Below, in pieces: positions 58,500 through 64,000 of a DNA stretch of 64,000 bases. The stretch is taken from NCBI GenBank assembly GCA_011947345.1, contig JAAVTG010000740.1, positions 62,001-126,000 on the forward strand, in the 5' to 3' direction. The notes under the pieces are model-generated. The model was not told where the DNA came from, did no database searches, and saw only the letters and a program-made list of their open reading frames with translations. The stretch's first letter is position 1. Every line of letters starts with the position of its first letter. This DNA comes from Phytophthora quininea (lineage: Eukaryota; Oomycota; Peronosporomycetes; Peronosporales; Peronosporaceae). A program made the translations under genes and the position numbers.

Positions 58500-59950
58500 G
58501 ACTAGACGTATCAGTGCAGCACTTTGTTGTGGAAAATATGTAAAATATCAATACTACCGTAGCTGGTTCTTTTGAAAGGAAGAATACGTACGTCTTGAGG
58601 CTCGTACAGAGATGTGAGCAGGCTTCGCCACTCTTCTTCCTCAATGAGGCCATTGATACGACTCTGCACAACAGCTGCGATCACTTTGCCCTGTTTCTTT
58701 GGATATTTTGCAGTGAAGAACGCTCGCAACAATTCCACCAGAGCCGACTGTAATTTGCGCTTAATTTCTAGAAAACTTTCGTCCAAGCGGTTGCGCAATA
58801 GAGATACAAAAACAGCGGTAGTGTGGATCGAGCAGCGACATTGGTAAAGGAATCGACAATCGGCTTCGACACGACGCCATGTCCAACACTATTCAACACT
58901 TTGAGCAGCTTGAAACGGTTCCGCTGCCAATACGACCGTGCGCGGATCCCGCCATCGTTTCCGCGAGATTTTTGCGTATGACCAACAGAGACAGCGCGAC
59001 TTTGATGAGAACGCTGCTGTACATGGAGCATTGGAGTGATCCAAGCGCACAAACGAACCTCTATCACAAATAGCACAAGGGCCTGTATCATTCGAGCGCG
59101 CGTGCTCAACATGCCAATCTCGCGTAAGAGAGTTCATAGAACTACAACATGCTGTCGGCGAAGAGTGTTGCGCGCTCGATACTTACACGACGTGGGCGGT
59201 AGCGGATACTGTCTCCGATTTTATTCAGATAGCGCGTGGTGGCTCGCATGCGGACAAGGAAGGCCATGTGCTGCAAAAGCTACGCGAGGTTGAAGTTGTG
59301 TGCGTTCTTGCGAGCAAAGTCTTCGGCATCGCGACACCGACACCACCTCCCGGAAGCGGGGGCGGTTTGATCAACAGCTCCAAGACACTGGCTGCGAAGG
59401 TGCCATTGATCTTGGACTCGAAGAAAACTACATTGCAACTGAGCGCCGCGATTTCTGCTGCGATGATCGACCACCTTGACCAGCGACTTGCTGGTTTAGC
59501 AGCGGCCAAAACGAGATAAAGCCATGGGTCGATCCGGATTTATCTCCGGCCAAAACCCAGTAGCCAACATGAGAATGGACTGGGACTCCTCGGTCGAAGA
59601 TGAGGTTGCACATGCTCCAGCTTCGTTCCGCGGTAGCTGATGACGTCGGCATTGTAAACACTGCGTGCGATCTCAAACGGGTTGGGATACTGGTGGCGGT
59701 AATATTCCCACCACTCTAGTGGCTCCATGCTGTGGCCTTCCATTTACCTTCCTTCTTGCGTCCGATCTAACTTCTTGACCACGAATCGGACTGTTTCTTG
59801 GTACGCAAGATCTTGTTTGGCTTTGCTGTAGCCAATTCGAGCTTTTGTTGCAAACGGCAACAAATCGACTAAGCTGTCTTGTATTGTTGTACAGGCCCGG
59901 TTCTTTTCTCTAACTCGGAGGCTAGCACCAAGCAAGGTAAACACCACACT
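58500..59950 (-). mobile_element. Second hAT relic on the opposite strand
   Basis: Minus-strand frames contain PLEWWEYYRHQYPNPFEIAR (about 59720-59660), and one frame away TMPTSSATAERSWSMCNL. Together these are the C-terminal dimerisation domain of hAT transposases. Further minus-strand scraps (59744-59947; 58511-58798 with AAVVQSRINGLIEEEEWR) may belong to it or to other debris. No terminal inverted repeats or 8-bp target duplication could be assigned by eye. Confidence 0.5.
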
Positions 59951-60344
59951 TATTGTAGTAGTATTCCTCGTACTGACTTGTCAAAATTGGTTCTATGCAG
60001 CCCGAAAGTGTCGTCACGAAACTTGTCGAAACGTTGGACCCGCTCAACCACGACGTGATCGCCTTTTCTGGCTCCGCCAATGCATTGTTACCGGACATTC
60101 GACGCGGTAGTGCAAGAACTGACTCGCAGACTAAAACCAAGAAGACAACCACGAGTCGAAGAAATTGATCCGAAAGTTTTAACTGCAATACTACAAGAAC
60201 GAGAGGCAATTGTTTTGGTGCTGGAATTCTATTCGTCCTAGTAGCCTGCTTCAAAAAGCTGCCAGAACTCGTCGCTTTCCTTGTTTTGGAACTCGATCGT
60301 CAGAGGTTCGGAAGCCGACAAATTGCCATTGTCATTTGTCGCCG
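59951..60344. other. Intergenic, no supported gene
   Basis: Short open frames on both strands have no family signal. It lies between transposon debris and the end of the phosphatase gene. Confidence 0.4.
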
Positions 60345-61845
60345 TTAAACCGACAACTCGCTTAGCTTGAATCTAGGCGGCAACCACAACTTTTTCTGTG
60401 GGTAACTTGCAGTTTTGCCCAGCCATACGAACCCTTCCTGGAGTCTGTGGGAATGCACGGAACAAAGCAGGAAGGCGCTATCCGACATGAGGTCCTCCGA
60501 GTCGTAGTTTGTCAGCTGATCCCACGTGTCTTCGCTGCCATCGTCGGACATCGAGTCGAGGATAAACAACTTTGGAGAGCCTGAGCCTTTATCCGCTGAT
60601 TGGTCTTCAAGATTCAAGTCTCCATTAGCTGCTAGCTTCGTTCGTGGCATTTGTAGCGCGGAATTTCGAGTCCATTGCAACTCCGCAGCGTATCCAAAGT
60701 GGTCGATATCGGTCCCAGGGTGTTCGTCTTTGCTTTCTTGAACACAAACAACTTTTATCCCCGCAGTCTCGGTATCTGACGTCCGAGCAAATGCTTGAAT
60801 TCGAAGTAATTGTTCTGCATGTTTTACTGCTGCCGTCGCAGCTTCCGGTATTACGCAGTCAGCCCCAATCCAGACAATAACTCCAGCTTGATTGCTTGGA
60901 TTTTGAAAACAAAAGGTGCCTCGCCTCCAGAACAGCCGCTGCTTATCTTCTCGTGTCTTCACTGTCGCCAAATTTTGTCGCTGTCGAGAAGACCCGAGAC
61001 TCGTTTCAGCACGAAATAATCCGAGTCATAGCTCGCGCGAGGCGCCAAACGATAACGCCCACTGATTGAATCTCCATGGCTAGACGACGCAATGGCTTGC
61101 AAGTCTTTCTCCCACTCGAGCAATTGGCAAATGAACGCAGCGTTTGGGTTGGAGATGACACGTTTGTTCGTGACGAATGCTGCAGCCTCGCGATACGACA
61201 GTCTTCGCTCCAACATGACGTAGGCAACTGCAAATGCGCAGGACCGTGATATTCCCTGGCGACAGTGCTCCAGCACCCTACAGTCTTGCTGCTTGCAAGA
61301 CGCGATATATTCGATCACTTTGGGCAGGAACGGCGTGAGGTCTTCGTTGGCATCGTCTTGCAGCAACAACCTAAGAATTTGGTCTTCTGGGTCGACAACG
61401 CTTTGTTCTGCGCCTCCTCCTTGAAAATGCTCCAGCTCACCGCAACAGTTGACCACGTGCGTGATGCCCAACGCCCTCAGTTTAGCTGATTCCTGAGCTA
61501 CCGGAGGTTGCTCACATATAAAAGTCCCGGCAAAATCTCAGAGCACACGTTGACGAGTTCGTCCATCGTGCGAGACTTGCACACACTTTCGGGGATCAAG
61601 AATCGATCCTCGACCTTGTCTGGTGCTTGGTACCGAGTTTCTTCTTGCTGTAAGGCATGACCAGGAGTTTTAATTGTCTCAATCAGCAACGGAGTTGGTT
61701 GCTGGTCTTGGTCAGCGTTAGGAGTCGTCCAGGCATCTGAAATGGGGTCCTGAGAGTTTGAAGGAGTTGGCTCTACCGTGACTTTCGCCTCTGGGGTCGA
61801 AGATAAGACCCCAGCAAACTCATCTCGAGACTGTCTGTTCCCCAT
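60345..61845 (-). CDS. N-myristoylated dual-specificity phosphatase with gelsolin-like region
   Basis: 500 aa after two single-base repairs, no introns. It begins MGNRQSRDEF, a good N-myristoylation signal (Gly2, Ser6). The phosphatase domain (~residues 100-260) has the HCx5R active site HCRQGISRS and the downstream NPN in VISNPNAAF. A gelsolin-like region follows (RLFWRRGTF, GVIVWIGADC, and a second GFVWLGKTAS). Plant MKP1 phosphatases also join a dual-specificity phosphatase to a gelsolin-like domain, so dephosphorylation of MAP kinases is a fair inference. Breaks are at 61501-61502 (CC) and 60970-60972 (AAA, plus-strand letters); the protein reads on in the next frame each time. Confidence 0.87.
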
Positions 61846-61887
61846 TGCTTTCTCGCTTTCGAGAGTCGCCTGGCTTGGATATGACCA

Positions 61888-62115
61888 CTACGAAACGACC
61901 CCGTTGCATTTTATATAAACACGGAGCTTCTCACAATTAGCAATTTCATCTACAACTCTACCATACCAGTTGGATTTTTCGACAGTGGTCGACCCAGGCC
62001 AAACAAGTGGCACATGGAGTTGCTGTGCGTCTGGCGGCGCACGATGAGTTTGTTTTATGTCGCTAGGGCGAGATAAGGGAAGTTGTGAAATCCAAGGAAA
62101 AACTTGGGCTGACAT
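61888..62115 (-). CDS. Small hypothetical ORF, 75 aa
   Basis: MSAQVFPWISQLPL to KLRVYIKCNGVVS on the minus strand, 43 bp upstream of the phosphatase start. It is polar and unrecognised. It may be real, part of the phosphatase 5' region, or chance. Between 62116 and 62407 I see nothing certain; the 5' part of the Copia element is expected there. Confidence 0.2.
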   Translation of the reverse strand: MSAQVFPWISQLPLSRPSDIKQTHRAPPDAQQLHVPLVWPGSTTVEKSNWYGRVVDEIANCEKLRVYIKCNGVVS

Positions 62116-62407
62116 TTTGGTTTAGCTAAGCACTTCTACCGATGCCCTTAGCGCATCTACCTTGCACTTCGGGGCCTGTGGTATCCATCGCGCCTAGCGC
62201 CATAACTTAGGGCACAAGTCGATTGTTGACAGAAGTACCGTTGAAGAAGGCGCTCAGGGTGCTAACCCTGGAGGCCAAGGGCGCACAGGACGGCAGAAGC
62301 TGCTGTAGGCAAATCGGTCAGTCGGTAAATGTTATTCTGCAATTCCCTTTGCTTCAAACACCTCCTCTTCCTCCGCGTCCAACTGATTAACAGCTGCAAC
62401 CTGCTCG

Positions 62408-64000
62408 ATGTCGGCTCGCCGCAACACTCAGTATCAAGCCGCTGCGGCAGCTGATGATGACGCGCAAGCTGCTCAAGCCGCCCCGCTGCCTCAAGGCATT
62501 GCAGCGCAAGACGTCCCTGCAGCCGCGCAGGCACCCTGCCTCGAGCAGTTGCTGGAGGCGCGTCCGGGCCCGACGATGAGCCGAACCCCGCAATGAATAC
62601 TGCGGTGGGAGGTGAAGACGGAGCTGGGAAGAGGGCCGGAAAGGTCGACTCAGAAACGTGATGGCTGATGCCTTTTCTGGCGCTGTCCACCTGGAGATTA
62701 TGACTCAGGCGTCCGTGACTGGTGGGAGCAGCTCGCCGATCAAGTGGAGGACGCACAAGTGCTTGCTGGGCAAGATTGGGCGGAAAACGTCAAGAAGTCG
62801 GCGCTGGCTATCTTCCTTACGGGGTCTGTGGGCCGCTGGATCCGCGCGTACTCCAAGGAGCACCCAACCGCGACTTTCGAGGAAGCAGGTGACGCAATTG
62901 TAGCAAGGTTCCGCCCAAATCTCGCTGACCAGGAGATCATGGCCAGGATGTACACCGAAGGGAAACGCGCGTCGGAGACGTACCAAGAATATGCAGACCG
63001 GCTGCTGCAAATGGCCGACGGACTCACTGGAGGAATCGGCAACGCCGCCAACGTACAGCACGCTTTGGGCATGTTCCTGCGACTGGCTTGGCCACACCGC
63101 AAGGATATTGTTCAAGCGCATGTCCGTGGGAAAACAGGTTCACCCACAAGCGTGCTGAATGACGCGGTGCAATTCCTGTCACAATCGGACGGTCGTCTGG
63201 AAGACTACAAAAGACAGGTATCGGATGGCACCTGTGTTCCGCGTGGTGATGTCAAGCCCAAGCCGACGCCCACACCTCCCAAACCCGCGGCCTCCAAGGC
63301 GAAGGGTAATTCCAATGCGGCTGTTGTCGAGCGGAAGCGCAAGATGTCTAAGGTCCCCTCTCGAGGAGGAATCATCTGCTTCATCTGCCGTTAAGAGGGC
63401 CACGTGGCTAAGTACCACCGAGAGCACTTGTCCAAGACATCAGACGAGACCGGTGAGTTGCCGGCCCAAGGCAACGCCGCGAAGGCAGAAGCGGGTGATT
63501 TGGTGGAGGAGGAATCAGCGGACGATTCCGCCTGATGGTTTGGCGTCGGGTGGAGCCCGATATTGATCGATTCGGGTGCGTCGCACCACTTGACCGGCCA
63601 ACAAGAAGATTTTGAAATCACTAATGACAGTGTGACTCTCGCTATCCGTGTGGCGGATGGAAGGGTGGCAGTGGCCAGGGCAAAGTCCGGCTTCGCATCA
63701 ACACACTTGGCCAAGATAAAGGTGGAAACGAGCTCCACAGGAACTTCCTGGTGGAGAATGTCTACTTCGTAGACGATCTGCCGCACACGCTGCTGTCAGT
63801 ATCAGCGTTGTTGCGGGATGGGTAATCTGTGAGCTTTGGCCCTTCCAGCTGCATCACAGCTTCGTCTCGAGGCTCCACAAGGTGCATCGCGCGTCTGAGT
63901 GGCGGGGTATACACAGTAGTGACAGCCCAACGCTGTGATGCTGGCCTCGGCTCTGCATCTGGACTATTGGCGACTGCTCTTGGACGAACGTCGGAAATGT
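62408..64000 (+). mobile_element. Ty1/Copia retrotransposon, 5' part, degenerate
   Basis: Gag begins MSARRNTQYQAAAA at 62408, changes frame after about 62590, and continues at 62700-63394 (DWWEQLADQVEDAQ, FLTGSVGRWIRAY). The zinc knuckle CFIC-x-x-EGHVAKYH is damaged: TAA stands inside it (63392-63394) and the last Cys is His. In another frame the aspartic protease motif IDSGASHHLTG follows (about 63562), then the GAG-pre-integrase stretch VYFVDDLPHTLLSVSALL. This order is typical of Copia elements. Integrase and reverse transcriptase would lie beyond the right edge. The left LTR and primer-binding site were not located. Several stops and frame changes show a decayed copy. Confidence 0.75.

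Overview
This is nuclear DNA from an oomycete, most likely Phytophthora or a close relative in the Peronosporales. The evidence is a Crinkler (CRN) effector with the LQLFLAK motif, many short GT-AG introns of about 58-90 bp in densely packed genes, cilium genes (B9D2) fitting a zoospore-forming organism, and hAT and Ty1/Copia transposon debris. No tRNA, rRNA, CRISPR or organelle gene was found.

Layout. 1-8941: 3' part of a giant tandem-repeat protein (16 x 249 bp, then about 4 x 909 bp). 9278-10743: an unrecognised 197-aa protein and the transition-zone protein B9D2, both minus strand. 11191-13776: a CCCH zinc finger plus Trf4-type nucleotidyltransferase. 14102-16895: tryptophanyl-tRNA synthetase and delta-aminolevulinate dehydratase (minus). 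17023-18695: acyl-CoA-binding domain fused to a PRELI/MSF1 domain. 18849-29998: an intron-free armadillo-repeat protein of about 3,700 aa. 30080-34002: an ankyrin protein and a MAPKK-like kinase. 34106-40157: a hybrid histidine kinase with ten PAS domains, receiver, HPt and a C-terminal CaaX box (minus). 41513-46188: Rab18, proteasome assembly chaperone 3, an 87-aa protein and an Era-type GTPase. 46510-50620: full-size ABCG/PDR transporter. 50937-53334: CRN effector with a P-loop domain. 53935-56071: SGT1 converging on centromeric histone H3 (CENP-A). 56760-59950: DNA-transposon relics. 60345-61845: dual-specificity phosphatase-gelsolin protein (minus). 62408-64000: start of a Ty1/Copia element running off the right edge.

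A caution for every reader: about half the genes carry isolated frame breaks, over 25 in all. Nearly every one is explained by one base missing from a mononucleotide run, and conserved domains read on in the neighbouring frame. I read this as base-call error in the source assembly, not mass pseudogenisation, so such genes are given as single CDS spans with the breaks listed. The CRN gene and the transposons may hold real lesions as well.

Most of the window is housekeeping and signalling. Three signalling proteins carry predicted lipid anchors: a CaaX histidine kinase, an N-myristoylated phosphatase, and Rab18 ending in CC. CRN, the CRN-side ORF and the transposons mark the more plastic right half.
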